Positions 38,180 to 47,332 of a stretch of 64,000 nt of DNA are shown piece after piece. The stretch is from Sphingomonas xinjiangensis (GTDB lineage: Bacteria; Pseudomonadota; Alphaproteobacteria; Sphingomonadales; Sphingomonadaceae), in assembly GCF_014199255.1 (NCBI RefSeq), contig NZ_JACIJF010000004.1, positions 124,001-188,000 of the forward strand, in the 5' to 3' direction. The notes beneath the pieces were generated by a model, which saw only the letters and a list, made by a program, of their open reading frames with translations, was not told the DNA's origin and made no database searches. The stretch's first letter is position 1; every line of letters starts with the position of its first letter. A program made the position numbers and the translations under genes.

Positions 38180-39514
38180 ATGTCGCACGCCGCTCCCCGC
38201 CCCCTCTCCGTCTCTGCCCGTGGCCCACTTCGGGGCACGCTTACCGTTCCTGGCGACAAGTCGATCAGCCACCGCGCGCTGATGTTCTGCGCCTTGGCGG
38301 TAGGCGAAAGCCGCATCCGCGGGCTGCTGGAGGGTGAGGACGTAATGGCGACCGCAGCGGCGATGCGGGCGATGGGTGCCCGGATCGATCGCGACGCGGA
38401 CGGCACCTGGCGCGTGCATGGCGTAGGCGTAGGCGGGCTGCTCCAGCCCGAACAGGCGCTCGACATGGGTAATTCGGGTACGTCCACGCGGCTGCTGATG
38501 GGGCTGGTCTCAAGCCACGCGATCACTGCGACCTTCACCGGCGACGCCTCGCTCTCGAAGCGGCCGATGGGCCGCGTGACCGAGCCGCTGTCGCAAATGG
38601 GTGCAGACGTCCGGTCTAGCCCAGGCGGAAGACTGCCGTTGATGGTGCGCGGGCTCTGCCCGGCGGTGCCGATCACCTACACGCTGCCGATTGCGTCGGC
38701 GCAGGTGAAGTCGGCGGTGCTGTTGGCCGGGTTGAACACGCCGGGGATCACGCGGGTGATCGAGCCGGTGCCCACGCGCGATCATAGCGAGCGGATGCTG
38801 CGCGGTTTCGGTGCGGAGGTGACGGTCGAGGACAGTCCCGAGGGCAAGATCATTTCGATCCATGGCGAGGCCGAGTTGAAGCCGCAGACGATCGAGGTTC
38901 CCGGCGACCCCTCGTCCGCAGGGTTCTGGATGGTCGCGGCCTCCATCGTGCCCGGGTCCGAAATCGTTATCCACAACGTCTGCATGAACCCGACACGCAC
39001 CGGCCTCATCACTGCGCTCAAGCTGATGGGCGCCGACATCGTCGAGATCGACGCGCGCGAGGTCGGTGGCGAGCCGGTCGCGGACCTGCGCGTGCGCCAC
39101 GCCCATCTCAAAGCTATTGAAGTACCCGCCGATCTCGCGCCGAGTATGATTGACGAATATCCGATCCTGTTCGTGGCCGCGGCGGTGGCGCAGGGTCGGA
39201 CGGTCGCGCGCGGCGCGCACGAATTGCGCGTCAAGGAATCCGACAGGATCGCGGCGATGCGGGCGGCACTGGAAGCGGCAGGCGTACAGTGTGAGGAGTT
39301 CGAGGACGGCCTGGCGATTCAGGGCTCGGCCGGCGCGCCGCTGGCCGGCGGCGGCTCGGTCGCGAGCTTACTCGACCACCGCATTGCAATGAGCATGACA
39401 GTCGCCGGGCTCGCCGCAGCGGCACCGATCGCCATCGACGATGTCAGCCCGGTCGCGACCAGCTATCCCGATTTCTTCGAAACGCTCCACGCGCTGACCG
39501 GAGCCGCACAATGA
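38180..39514 (+). CDS. aroA: 3-phosphoshikimate 1-carboxyvinyltransferase (EPSP synthase)
   Basis: 444 residues from ATG 38180. Transfers enolpyruvate from PEP to shikimate-3-phosphate in aromatic amino acid synthesis. Motifs: [68 protein letters not shown] and DHRIAMSM. The sequence is of the class II-like (Agrobacterium/CP4-like) type. However, the PEP-loop reads GNSGT with Gly, whereas the glyphosate-tolerant CP4 form has GNAAT. It overlaps cmk by four bases (ATGA). Confidence 0.96.
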   Translation: MSHAAPRPLSVSARGPLRGTLTVPGDKSISHRALMFCALAVGESRIRGLLEGEDVMATAAAMRAMGARIDRDADGTWRVHGVGVGGLLQPEQALDMGNSGTSTRLLMGLVSSHAITATFTGDASLSKRPMGRVTEPLSQMGADVRSSPGGRLPLMVRGLCPAVPITYTLPIASAQVKSAVLLAGLNTPGITRVIEPVPTRDHSERMLRGFGAEVTVEDSPEGKIISIHGEAELKPQTIEVPGDPSSAGFWMVAASIVPGSEIVIHNVCMNPTRTGLITALKLMGADIVEIDAREVGGEPVADLRVRHAHLKAIEVPADLAPSMIDEYPILFVAAAVAQGRTVARGAHELRVKESDRIAAMRAALEAAGVQCEEFEDGLAIQGSAGAPLAGGGSVASLLDHRIAMSMTVAGLAAAAPIAIDDVSPVATSYPDFFETLHALTGAAQ

Positions 39515-40143
39515 GCGGCATGATCATCGCAGTCGACGGCCCCGCCGCGTCGGGCAAGGGCACCATCGCCCGCGCGCTCGCCCGTCATTACGGGCTGCCG
39601 CACCTCGACACGGGCCTGCTGTATCGCGCGGTGGCGGCAACGGTGCTGCGCGACGGGCTCGACCCGGCGGTAGAGGCCGATGCGGCTGCCGCATGCGCGT
39701 TCAACGATGGGCTGCTCGCGGATCCTTGGCTGCGCACCGACGATGTCGGCAAGATCGCCTCCGTGGTTTCGGCGCACCCCCAAGTACGCGCGGCGCTGCT
39801 TGAACGACAAAAGCGGTTCGCCGGCCAGCCCGGCGGCGCGGTGCTCGACGGGCGCGACATCGGGACGGTGATCGCGCCAGACGCCGACGCCAAGTTGTTC
39901 GTCCAGGCGACGCCGGAAGTCCGCGCCGAGCGCCGCCACCTGGAGCTGCAAAAGGCAGGGCTGACTGCGAGCCTCGAAAAAGTGCTGGCCGACATCCGCG
40001 CCCGGGACGAGCGCGACTCGCAGCGTGCCGATGCGCCGATGGTCGCCGCCGCCGACGCCGCTCTCCTGGACACGAGCGTCCTGTCGATCGAAGCGGCCGT
40101 GCAGAAGGCCATCGAACTGGTCGAGGCACGGCGCAACGCCTAA
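39511..40143 (+). CDS. cmk: Cytidylate kinase
   Basis: 210 residues. P-loop [29 protein letters not shown], the [13 protein letters not shown] motif and lid residues [10 protein letters not shown]. It phosphorylates CMP and dCMP. Part of the widely conserved aroA-cmk-rpsA gene order, with rpsA 269 bp downstream. Confidence 0.95.
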   Translation: MSGMIIAVDGPAASGKGTIARALARHYGLPHLDTGLLYRAVAATVLRDGLDPAVEADAAAACAFNDGLLADPWLRTDDVGKIASVVSAHPQVRAALLERQKRFAGQPGGAVLDGRDIGTVIAPDADAKLFVQATPEVRAERRHLELQKAGLTASLEKVLADIRARDERDSQRADAPMVAAADAALLDTSVLSIEAAVQKAIELVEARRNA

Positions 40144-40412
40144 AGGCTGCGCCACATCCAGCCCGCTTTTTCTTGCGAGCGCCGCCCGATCGGAGTAAGG
40201 GCCGCGCGTCCAGCGAGTATATGCTCGCGGAGGAAGGCGCGGAGAGGTGACTCTCACGCGCCATTTTCGCATTAGACCTGCGTCTGTGTCCTCCGCTTGC
40301 AAGCGCCCGATGGATGCCGCGAACGGCATGAGGCTGCCGCGGCAATTCTGGCCTCCAAGACCGCCGGATACAACCGGCCGGCCGGAAAAACGTAAGACAG
40401 GAACTCTAATTC
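40144..40412. promoter_or_regulatory. rpsA leader/promoter region
   Basis: 269-bp gap between cmk and rpsA with no gene. It should contain the rpsA promoter and a long leader; a GCGGAGG-rich stretch and a GC hairpin (CCGGCCGGCCGG-like, near 40374-40386) are visible. S1 autoregulates its own mRNA in enterics; whether this leader does so is not readable here. Confidence 0.4.
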
Positions 40413-42125
40413 ATGGCCACTGCGGCAAACCCAACCCGCGATGATTTCGCGGCAATGCTGGATGAGACCTTCGGTTCGGCGGACGGCTTTGAAGGCCGCG
40501 TCGTGATCGGTACGGTCACCGGCATCGAGAACGACCTCGCCGTCATTGACGTTGGTCTGAAGTCCGAAGGCCGCGTGCCGCTGCGCGAATTCGCAGCGCC
40601 GGGCCAGAAGGCAGAGCTGAAGGTCGGCGACGAAGTTGAAGTCTATGTCGACCGCGTCGAGAACGCGAACGGCGAAGCGATGCTCAGCCGTGACCGCGCG
40701 CGCCGCGAAGCCGCCTGGGACAAGCTTGAAACCGAGTTCGCCAGCACCGCCCGCGTCGAAGGCGTGATCTTCGGCCGCGTGAAGGGCGGCTTTACCGTCG
40801 ATCTGTCGGGCGCCGTGGCGTTCCTGCCGGGTTCGCAGGTCGATATCCGTCCGGTGCGCGACGTCACCCCGCTGATGGACATCCCCCAGCCCTTCCAGAT
40901 CCTGAAGATGGACCGCAAGCGCGGCAACATCGTCGTTTCGCGTCGCGCGATCCTGGAAGAAACCCGCGCCGAGCAGCGTTCGGGCCTGATCCAGTCGCTG
41001 GCCGAGGGCCAGGTGATCGACGGCGTCGTCAAGAACATCACCGATTACGGTGCGTTCGTTGATCTCGGCGGCATCGACGGCCTGCTGCACGTCACGGATC
41101 TCAGCTACAAGCGCGTCAACCATCCGAGCGAAGTGCTCGAGATCGGCCAGACGGTGAAGGTGCAGATCATCCGCATCAACCGCGACACGCAGCGCATCTC
41201 GCTCGGCATGAAGCAGCTCGAGAGCGATCCGTGGGAGGGCGCCGGCGCCAAGTATCCGGTGGGCGCACGCGTCTCGGGCCGCGTCACCAACATCACCGAA
41301 TATGGTGCGTTCGTGGAACTGGAAGCCGGCATCGAAGGCCTGGTCCACGTTTCGGAAATGTCCTGGACAAAGAAGAACGTCCATCCCGGCAAGATCGTGT
41401 CGACGTCGCAGGAAGTGGACGTGGTCATCCTCGAGGTCGATCAGGAAAAGCGCCGCATCTCGCTCGGCCTCAAGCAGGCGCAGTCCAACCCGTGGGATGC
41501 CTTCGCAGCAGCCCATCCGGTCGGCTCGACTGTCGAAGGCGAAGTCAAGAACGCCACCGAGTTCGGCCTGTTCATCGGCCTGGACAACGACGTCGACGGC
41601 ATGGTCCACATGTCCGACATCGCATGGGGCATCTCTGGCGAGGACGCGCTCAACCTGCACCGCAAGGGCGAGACCGTTCAGGCCGTCGTTCTGGCGATCG
41701 AAGCCGACAAGGAGCGCATCAGCCTTGGCATGAAGCAGCTGGAGCGCGGCGGTCCGTCGGCAGCCACCTCGGCGGGTGCTGGTGACCGTCTGAACAAGAA
41801 CCAGGTCGTGACCGTGACCGTGCTCGAAGTCCGCGATGCGGGCCTTGAAGTTCAGGTCGGCGACGATGGCGCCACCGGCTTCATCAAGCGCACCGATCTC
41901 GGCCGCGACCGCGACGAGCAGCGTCCGGAGCGTTTCCAGGTCGCGCAGAAGTTCGACGCTATGGTTACCGGCTTCGACCGTTCGAAGAAGCCGACCTTCT
42001 CGGTCAAGGCGATGCAGATTGCCGAAGAGAAGCAGGCCGTTCAGCAATACGGTTCTTCCGACTCGGGCGCATCGCTGGGCGACATTCTCGGCGAGGCCCT
42101 CAAGGCCCGCAACGAGAAGGCGTAA
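40413..42125 (+). CDS. rpsA: 30S ribosomal protein S1
   Basis: 570 residues with six S1 RNA-binding domains (about 30-100, 115-180, 200-270, 285-357, 370-443, 455-530). Repeated words such as ITDYGAFVDLGGIDGLLHVTD and ITEYGAFVELEAGIEGLVHVS mark domains 3 and 4. It binds mRNA leaders on the 30S subunit. A clean UACG-loop terminator follows. Codon use is strongly biased, as for a highly expressed gene. Confidence 0.97.
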   Translation: MATAANPTRDDFAAMLDETFGSADGFEGRVVIGTVTGIENDLAVIDVGLKSEGRVPLREFAAPGQKAELKVGDEVEVYVDRVENANGEAMLSRDRARREAAWDKLETEFASTARVEGVIFGRVKGGFTVDLSGAVAFLPGSQVDIRPVRDVTPLMDIPQPFQILKMDRKRGNIVVSRRAILEETRAEQRSGLIQSLAEGQVIDGVVKNITDYGAFVDLGGIDGLLHVTDLSYKRVNHPSEVLEIGQTVKVQIIRINRDTQRISLGMKQLESDPWEGAGAKYPVGARVSGRVTNITEYGAFVELEAGIEGLVHVSEMSWTKKNVHPGKIVSTSQEVDVVILEVDQEKRRISLGLKQAQSNPWDAFAAAHPVGSTVEGEVKNATEFGLFIGLDNDVDGMVHMSDIAWGISGEDALNLHRKGETVQAVVLAIEADKERISLGMKQLERGGPSAATSAGAGDRLNKNQVVTVTVLEVRDAGLEVQVGDDGATGFIKRTDLGRDRDEQRPERFQVAQKFDAMVTGFDRSKKPTFSVKAMQIAEEKQAVQQYGSSDSGASLGDILGEALKARNEKA

Positions 42126-42132
42126 GCTGTTG

Positions 42133-42158
42133 GGGGAGCGGTACGCCGCTCCCCTTTT
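42133..42158 (+). terminator. rpsA terminator with TACG tetraloop
   Basis: GGGGAGCGG (42133-42141), loop TACG, CCGCTCCCC (42146-42154), then TTTT. Confidence 0.9.
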
Positions 42159-42280
42159 CGCTTGAATATTCACGACTTCACACATGTTCGGGTTGCTGAC
42201 GCAGCGCTGCTGGGTCTAAAAGCTAACCGGGGAATGTGTTGCGCAGGAAAGATTTCCGGCGCGCCATGGGAGGAATGCGG

Positions 42281-42562
42281 ATGATCCGTTCGGAACTGGT
42301 CCGGATGCTTGTCGAAGAAAATCCTGGCCTCTCGGTCCGGGAAGTCGAGAAGGTCGTGACGGTGTTTTTCGATGAGATCGTGCGCCGCCTGAGCGAGGAT
42401 GGCCGCGTAGAGCTTCGCGGCTTCGGCGCCTTCTCCACCCGCGCCCGCGACGCTCGCACCGGCCGAAATCCGCGCACTGGCGAATCGGTCGATGTCGACG
42501 CCAAGCGCGTACCCTATTTCAAGCCTGGCAAGGAAATGCGCGTTCGCCTGAACGTGTCGTAA
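42281..42562 (+). CDS. ihfB: Integration host factor subunit beta
   Basis: 93 residues from ATG 42281 with GGGAGG seven bases upstream; in-frame ATGs at 42275 and 42266 are less well placed. HU/IHF fold: [44 protein letters not shown], and the DNA-bending arm [12 protein letters not shown]. It bends DNA with IhfA in nucleoid organisation and sigma-54 or phage promoters. The conserved rpsA-ihfB order supports the beta subunit. Confidence 0.93.
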   Translation: MIRSELVRMLVEENPGLSVREVEKVVTVFFDEIVRRLSEDGRVELRGFGAFSTRARDARTGRNPRTGESVDVDAKRVPYFKPGKEMRVRLNVS

Positions 42563-42589
42563 GCGTCCTGCGTAAGCGGTCTCAAATAT

Positions 42590-42618
42590 AAGCCCGGCAG
42601 GACATCCTGTCGGGCTTT
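42590..42618 (+). terminator. ihfB terminator
   Basis: AAGCCCGGCAGG (42590-42601), loop ACAT, CCTGTCGGGCTT (42606-42617), one G-U, then T. Confidence 0.85.
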
Positions 42619-42677
42619 GTTATGTGCGCTGCTGGGAACTGGGTGATGGGGCGCGCGCCCCAACGGCATCGATTCGT

Positions 42678-43265
42678 CACAGTGGAGGTGTTGAACTCCA
42701 CTTGAGGAGGCTTCCATGTCGGCAGTTAGTGTTTCATGCCGGATGCGCGTGGGCGAGCGTTGTTCAGCGGCAAGATCAGCCGCACAAACTGCTTGAGCTC
42801 TTTGCCCAGCAGGCGCGGTGCACGGTGGTTCTAAAGGCTTGCCGAAGTGCCCATCACGGAGAGCACGAGCTCGCGCACCCTGGCTTTGACGTGAAGCTGA
42901 CCACGCCTGCTTACGTGAAGCCATTCGTGAAGCGGCATAAGAATGACGCGGGGGATGCCGAGAGGATCTGGGAGGCAGTGCAGCGCCCAAACATGCGGGT
43001 CGTGGCGATCAGGAGCGAGCAGCAACTGGCCTCGACCATGAATAGGCAAGCGAACACTCCACCGTTCGCCGATCATCGGCAGCAGCGCTGTGGTGCTACG
43101 GGCGAGCAAGCTGGCGCTCCGGCAGGAGGATGACTTGAGCAAATGCTGGCCAGGAAGCCGCGCATGCTGGGCAGTGTAGCGCTCGCCAACAAGACGGTGC
43201 GGATCATCTGGGCGCTGCTCATGAGCAAAGAGGATTTCAGAGCTCCGGCCACGGCTATGGCGTAA
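42678..43265 (+). pseudogene. IS110-family transposase relic 2 (internally deleted)
   Basis: A 5' leader hairpin (AGTGGAG-N8-CTCCACT, 42680-42701) and GAGGAGG precede MSAVS. A deletion then joins VFHAG, losing the GIDLAK motif. Transposase sequence continues as VVLKACRSAHHG, FDVKLTTPAYVKPFVKRHKN, DAGDAERIWEAVQRPNMR. After another large deletion it resumes in a different frame as EQMLARKPRMLGSVALANKT and ends FRAPATAMA-stop at 43265. The catalytic MEAC glutamate is Lys here (LKAC). The element is dead. Confidence 0.85.
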
Positions 43266-43367
43266 GCCAACGCGGGCCAGGGTCGTTGGAAGACGTAGTC
43301 AAACGCATCCGCGCTTCTGAAGGCGCCCTCACCCGGTAGTCCCAAGTACCGGCACGCCTCGATACAA

Positions 43368-43399
43368 AAAGCCCGGCAAGGACGTCCTCGCCGGGCTTT
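43368..43399. terminator. Second AAGCCCGGC-type terminator
   Basis: AAAGCCCGGC (43368-43377) pairs with GCCGGGCTTT (43390-43399); the loop is itself palindromic (AGGACGTCCT). It shares its stem core with the ihfB terminator, and the IS relic lies between the two. Confidence 0.8.
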
Positions 43400-43451
43400 C
43401 CTATTAACTGACTTGACGGCGGCCCCGCCATCCGCTTGTCCGTACGCGCGT

Positions 43452-43537
43452 GCGGACGTGGCGGAATGGTAGACGCCGGGGACTTAAAATCCCCTGCCCT
43501 TCGGGGCGTGCGGGTTCGAGTCCCGCCGTCCGTACCA
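43452..43537 (+). tRNA. tRNA-Leu (TAA)
   Basis: Begins GCGGACGTGGCGGAATGG, anticodon loop CTTAAAA (TAA), long variable arm with a TGCCCTTCGGGGC hairpin, T-arm GGGTTCGAGTCCC, acceptor CGTCCGT and encoded ACCA. 86 nt. Confidence 0.96.
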
Positions 43538-43550
43538 GCCGAGCCGCAGC

Positions 43551-43784
43551 TTAGTTGCTGTCCGGCTCGTCGTCGTTCTCGGTCGCCACAACGACGACAC
43601 CTGCCACGACGGCAGCAACGCCCAGAACGGCAATGATCGGAGCGCCTGCAACCAGGTCTTCCGACTCTTCCGACGAGGTCGAGCTGCGAAGCGACAGCTT
43701 CGAAGCGTTGCCGGCAGCGACGGCAGGCGCCGCGGCGAGCGTGAGTGCTGCAACAGCAGCGGCAGTCTTTGCAATCATACGCAT
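43551..43784 (-). CDS. Small exported single-TM protein with acidic EPDSN tail (copy 2)
   Basis: 77 residues from the ATG at 43784 (GGGAG upstream). Signal peptide MRMIAKTAAAVAALTLAAA, a Ser/Glu-rich linker (SLRSSTSSEESEDL), a hydrophobic helix (IIAVLGVAAVVAGVVVVAT) and the tail ENDDEPDSN. Architecture and last five residues match the protein at 10931-11167, while the rest has diverged. It lies 13 bp from the tRNA-Leu and near an IS110 relic. Function unknown. Confidence 0.78.
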   Translation of the reverse strand: MRMIAKTAAAVAALTLAAAPAVAAGNASKLSLRSSTSSEESEDLVAGAPIIAVLGVAAVVAGVVVVATENDDEPDSN

Positions 43785-43988
43785 GGGGTAACTCCCTAGG
43801 GCTTTGGCCATGGCGCACAACCGATTAGCCGAATAACAGTTCCGGCAAATTTGGTGCGCCGCAGTAATTATCGGCTGATTCACTAGCATTCGTCAACCTA
43901 GCTCAGGGGTTGGCATGCTAATCACAGCATCATAAACGGCCAAGGGTTAGCCGCCGGAGCGTACATCATCCGTAATCTCCTGATACTT

Positions 43989-45419
43989 TTGCTGGGGCTG
44001 TCGCTGGCGGGCTGCGGCGGACAGCCGCGGCGTCAGGGCAATGCGCCGGTGGTCGCGAGTGCAATCGGCGGAGCAGCGACAATCGCCGATCCGAGTGCCA
44101 GCAAGCTCGATTTTGCGCAGCGCGTGCTGGTCGGGGCCACCGCTCAGGGGCTGGTGCGATTCGACTCGGCTGGTGGCATTGAGCCCGGACTGGCCGAGCG
44201 CTGGATCGTGATTGACGATGGGCGCAGCTATATCTTCCGCTTGCGCGAGGCGCATTGGGGCGATGGCACGGAGGTTACCGCGGGTCAGGTCGTGCGCTCG
44301 ATCCGCAGGAGCGCGGCCGAGCGCAGCCGCAACGCGCTGGCGCCCTATCTCGCCGTGATCGATCAGGTAGTGGAAATGACGCCGCAGATCATCGAGGTCC
44401 GGCTTAAGCAGCCCCGTCCCGATCTGTTGAAGCTGTTCGCGCAGCCCGAACTCGCCGTGCTGCGGCCTCGAGGACGTGATGGTAGCGGCCCATTTCGTGC
44501 GCAACCGTCGGGCGGCGGCGTCCTGCTGCATGCCGTAGACCAGACTTATGCAAGTGAAGATGCTTCGACACCTGCCTCGCGCAGCCTGCGCCTGTTCGGT
44601 GAACGCGCGGCGGTGGCGATCGCCCGCTTCCGCGCAGGCCAGTCAGACCTGATCCTCGGCGGCCGGTTCACCGACTGGCCGATCGCCACGAGCGTCGGGC
44701 TGAACCCCGCCAATCTTCGCATCGATCCGGCACAAGGCCTGTTCGGCCTCGCGGTCGTGCGGCGCGAGGGATTTCTGGCGGATGCGGGAAACCGCGCCGC
44801 CGTATCGATGGCGATCGACCGCGCCCGGCTCACGCAGGCGCTGATGCCCAATTGGACGCCCAGTGAGACCTTGCTGCCCGCGCAGCTCGATTCAGCAGTG
44901 CCGCCCGCGCTGTCGACCTGGAGCATCATGACGCAGGGTGACCGGCGCGCGGCGGCGCGCGCGCGCGTGGCGCTCTGGCGGCGGACGCATCCCGGCCCGA
45001 TGGAGGTCCGCATCGCGCTGCCTACCGGCCCGGGCGCCACGCTGCTCTGGGGACATCTGGCCGAGGCCATGCTGCGGATCGGGCTGACGCCGGTCCGAGT
45101 CGCGATCGACGCCCCGGCGGAACTGCGGCTGCTCGACGAAGTGGCACCCTATGATAGCGGACGCTGGTATGTGAACACCGCCTGCGTCGCCTGTTCGCCG
45201 GAAGCGGCGGCACTGATCGCAGCAGGGCGCGAAGCCCCCAGTCTGACGGAACGGGCACAACGCATAGCCGAAGCCGACGCGGCACTGACCCGCGACGCAG
45301 CCTTTATCCCGCTTGCTCAGCCGCTGCGCTGGTCGGCGGTGGCACTGCGGCTTGACGCGTGGCAGCGGAACACGCGCGCATGGCACCCGTTGAACCATCT
45401 GCGTAACGACAGGGAGTAG
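43989..45419 (+). CDS. Solute-binding lipoprotein, peptide/nickel ABC family (SBP_bac_5-like)
   Basis: 476 residues from TTG 43989, but this leaves only eight residues before the lipobox Cys (LSLAGC). The frame is open upstream and reads IRNLLILLLGLSLAGC, so translation more likely starts at 43965 on an ATC codon with GGAG at 43956-43959. Family words: ATAQGLVRFDSAGGIEPGLAERW, WGDGTEVTAGQVVRS, FSG-type GSGPFRA and VSMAIDRARLTQAL. It would be anchored in a membrane facing the periplasm and bind a peptide or similar solute. No permease or ATPase gene is adjacent. Confidence 0.8.
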   Translation: MLGLSLAGCGGQPRRQGNAPVVASAIGGAATIADPSASKLDFAQRVLVGATAQGLVRFDSAGGIEPGLAERWIVIDDGRSYIFRLREAHWGDGTEVTAGQVVRSIRRSAAERSRNALAPYLAVIDQVVEMTPQIIEVRLKQPRPDLLKLFAQPELAVLRPRGRDGSGPFRAQPSGGGVLLHAVDQTYASEDASTPASRSLRLFGERAAVAIARFRAGQSDLILGGRFTDWPIATSVGLNPANLRIDPAQGLFGLAVVRREGFLADAGNRAAVSMAIDRARLTQALMPNWTPSETLLPAQLDSAVPPALSTWSIMTQGDRRAAARARVALWRRTHPGPMEVRIALPTGPGATLLWGHLAEAMLRIGLTPVRVAIDAPAELRLLDEVAPYDSGRWYVNTACVACSPEAAALIAAGREAPSLTERAQRIAEADAALTRDAAFIPLAQPLRWSAVALRLDAWQRNTRAWHPLNHLRNDRE

Positions 45420-45420
45420 C

Positions 45421-45846
45421 ATGGTGGCAAAGACGACGCGGATGGGTTCGGGCGGCATGGGCCGCATGCCGATCGGCAAAGATCCCGCCGCCGTGCGTGC
45501 CCGCGTCGAAGCGATGGAAAAGGTGCTGGAGCGCGGCTTCACCATTCCCGGCACCAAGCAGACGTTCGGCTTGGACGTGATGCTCGACCTTATCCCCGGC
45601 ATCGGCACTACCGTTGCCGCCGGTATGGGGCTCTACATGACTTGGGAAGCGCGCAACCTAGGCATGTCCAAGACCGCAATCGCGCGCATGGCTGGCAATG
45701 TTGGCGTCGACTGGGCGCTGGGGCTGATTCCCTGGGTCGGCGCGATCCCCGACTTCTTCTTCCGTTCGAACACGCGCAACCTGAAGATCATCAAGCGGCA
45801 TCTCGACAAGCATCACCCCTCGACGGTGACAATCACCCCGCGCTGA
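45421..45846 (+). CDS. DUF4112 family small membrane protein
   Basis: 141 residues, starting two bases after the previous stop. A DUF4112 core is visible: ARVEAMEKVLERGFTIPGTK, FGLDVMLDLIPGIGTTVAAG, then NVGVDWALGLIPWVGAIPDFFF and KIIKRHLDKHH. Two hydrophobic segments carry the paired DLIPG/GLIPW words. Function unknown. It converges on nadC and overlaps its end by 14 bases. Confidence 0.85.
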   Translation: MVAKTTRMGSGGMGRMPIGKDPAAVRARVEAMEKVLERGFTIPGTKQTFGLDVMLDLIPGIGTTVAAGMGLYMTWEARNLGMSKTAIARMAGNVGVDWALGLIPWVGAIPDFFFRSNTRNLKIIKRHLDKHHPSTVTITPR

Positions 45847-46678
45847 AGTCCAGCCCGATATCGGCGGCCGGCGCCGACTGCGTTAGCCGGCCCACGCTGA
45901 CATACGTCACGCCGCTCTCCGCGATAGCGCGGATCGTGTCGAGCCGAACGCCGCCCGAAGCCTCGGTCGGTACGCGTCCCGCGACCAGCGCCACGGCCTC
46001 CCGCAGCGTCGCCGGGTCCATATTGTCGAGCAGCAGATGCGTCGCGCCCGCGTCGAGCGCCGACGTAATCTGGTCGAGCCGGTCGACTTCGACGATGATG
46101 GAGGCGATCCCGGCTGATGCCGCGCGCCGCACCGCTTCTCCCACCGATCCGGCAACGGCGACATGGTTGTCCTTGATCATCGCCGCGTCCCACAGCCCCA
46201 GGCGGTGGTTCTTCGCCCCACCCATACGCGTGGCGTACTTCTCCAGCATCCGTAGTCCCGGCAACGTCTTGCGGGTATCCAGCAAAGTAGCGCCGGTGCC
46301 CGCGATCGCATCGACATAGCTGCGCGTCAGCGTCGCGATGCCCGAAAGGTGCTGCACAGTGTTGAGCGCCGACCGCTCGGCGGTCAGCATGGCCCGGGCG
46401 CGGCCGTGAAGGCGCAGCAACTCGGTTCCAGCCGGCACCTGAACGCCGTCCTCCACCAAACGCTCCAGACGCACCCCGGGATCGAGCATGCGGAAGAACG
46501 CCTCGGCGATCGGCAGCCCCGCCACGGTGATCGCGTCCCGGCTGTCCATCACGCCGGCGAACACCGCGTCGTGGGGGATTACGGCGACAGAGGTGATGTC
46601 GCCGACGTCCCCCAGATCCTCCGCCAGGGTGGCACGAAGAAAAGCGTCGAGATCGAAGCGGTCGAGCTGGAAGGTCAT
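45833..46678 (-). CDS. nadC: Nicotinate-nucleotide pyrophosphorylase (carboxylating)
   Basis: 281 residues. Converts quinolinate and PRPP to nicotinate mononucleotide. Motifs: EDLGDVGDITS, GRARAMLTAERSALN, LDTRKTLPGLR, the catalytic-site lysine block IKDNHVA, and VEVDRLDQI...LLDNMDPATLREAV. With nadA in this window it forms two of the three steps of de novo NAD synthesis; nadB is not present here. Confidence 0.96.
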   Translation of the reverse strand: MTFQLDRFDLDAFLRATLAEDLGDVGDITSVAVIPHDAVFAGVMDSRDAITVAGLPIAEAFFRMLDPGVRLERLVEDGVQVPAGTELLRLHGRARAMLTAERSALNTVQHLSGIATLTRSYVDAIAGTGATLLDTRKTLPGLRMLEKYATRMGGAKNHRLGLWDAAMIKDNHVAVAGSVGEAVRRAASAGIASIIVEVDRLDQITSALDAGATHLLLDNMDPATLREAVALVAGRVPTEASGGVRLDTIRAIAESGVTYVSVGRLTQSAPAADIGLDFSAG

Positions 46679-46709
46679 GGCGCCCTCCTAATCGGCGGAC
46701 GTGCGATTG

Positions 46710-47264
46710 TCAGCCCGGCGGGGCCTCTTCCTTCCCGTCCATCACGTCGAGCACTGCCTCAGGCGCCACGTCACGTTCGATCTCGCGAACTTCGTGATCC
46801 TGCGCTTGGGCGACGTCGAGTTTCTCGGCGATGGCGCGGACCATGCCTGCAAGCTTGGTAACCTCATGCTCAGTCAGCAGGTTTATCTGGAGGTCGAGAT
46901 CGGCTCGGCGGTCGGCGGCGGACATCATCCGGTTCTGGCTGATGAGCACAAAGGTGGAGAGAAAGATCGCCTCGACCGACGCCTCCATCGCGAGCACCAC
47001 GAAGCTGGGATCCCATTGCGGCACCCCCGGTATCCAGCCGAGATTGGCCGTGATCCAAAAGCCGAAAGCCACGAGGTGCAGGTACACGAACGCCATCGAT
47101 CCGGTGAAGCCGGTGATCTTGTCGGCGATCCGCTCTTGCAGCCCGGCCTGCGCCGCCTCGGCGTGGCGGCGCTCGGTCAGCACTTCGATGTTGCGCAGTA
47201 GCGCGCTGTTGAGCGTGCCAGACTCAAGGCGAGTCGGGCTGTATGGATCGTCTTCCTGCTGCAA
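46710..47264 (-). CDS. DUF1003 family membrane protein
   Basis: 184 residues if started at TTG 47264, which has GAGGAAC upstream; a GTG at 47300 would add 12 residues but lacks a good ribosome-binding site. Two transmembrane helices in the DUF1003 core (ITGFTGSMAFVYLHLVAFGFW, then SFVVLAMEASVEAIFLSTFV) are followed by LISQNRMMSAADRRADLDLQ and a charged coiled tail. Function unknown. It sits between nadC and nadA on the same strand. Confidence 0.82.
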   Translation of the reverse strand: MQQEDDPYSPTRLESGTLNSALLRNIEVLTERRHAEAAQAGLQERIADKITGFTGSMAFVYLHLVAFGFWITANLGWIPGVPQWDPSFVVLAMEASVEAIFLSTFVLISQNRMMSAADRRADLDLQINLLTEHEVTKLAGMVRAIAEKLDVAQAQDHEVREIERDVAPEAVLDVMDGKEEAPPG

Positions 47265-47332
47265 CCGCTTGTTCCTCAAGAATAAGCGGCAGCAACGCAC
47301 GAGCAGGCCGGGTGTTCAGATCGTCATGATAC

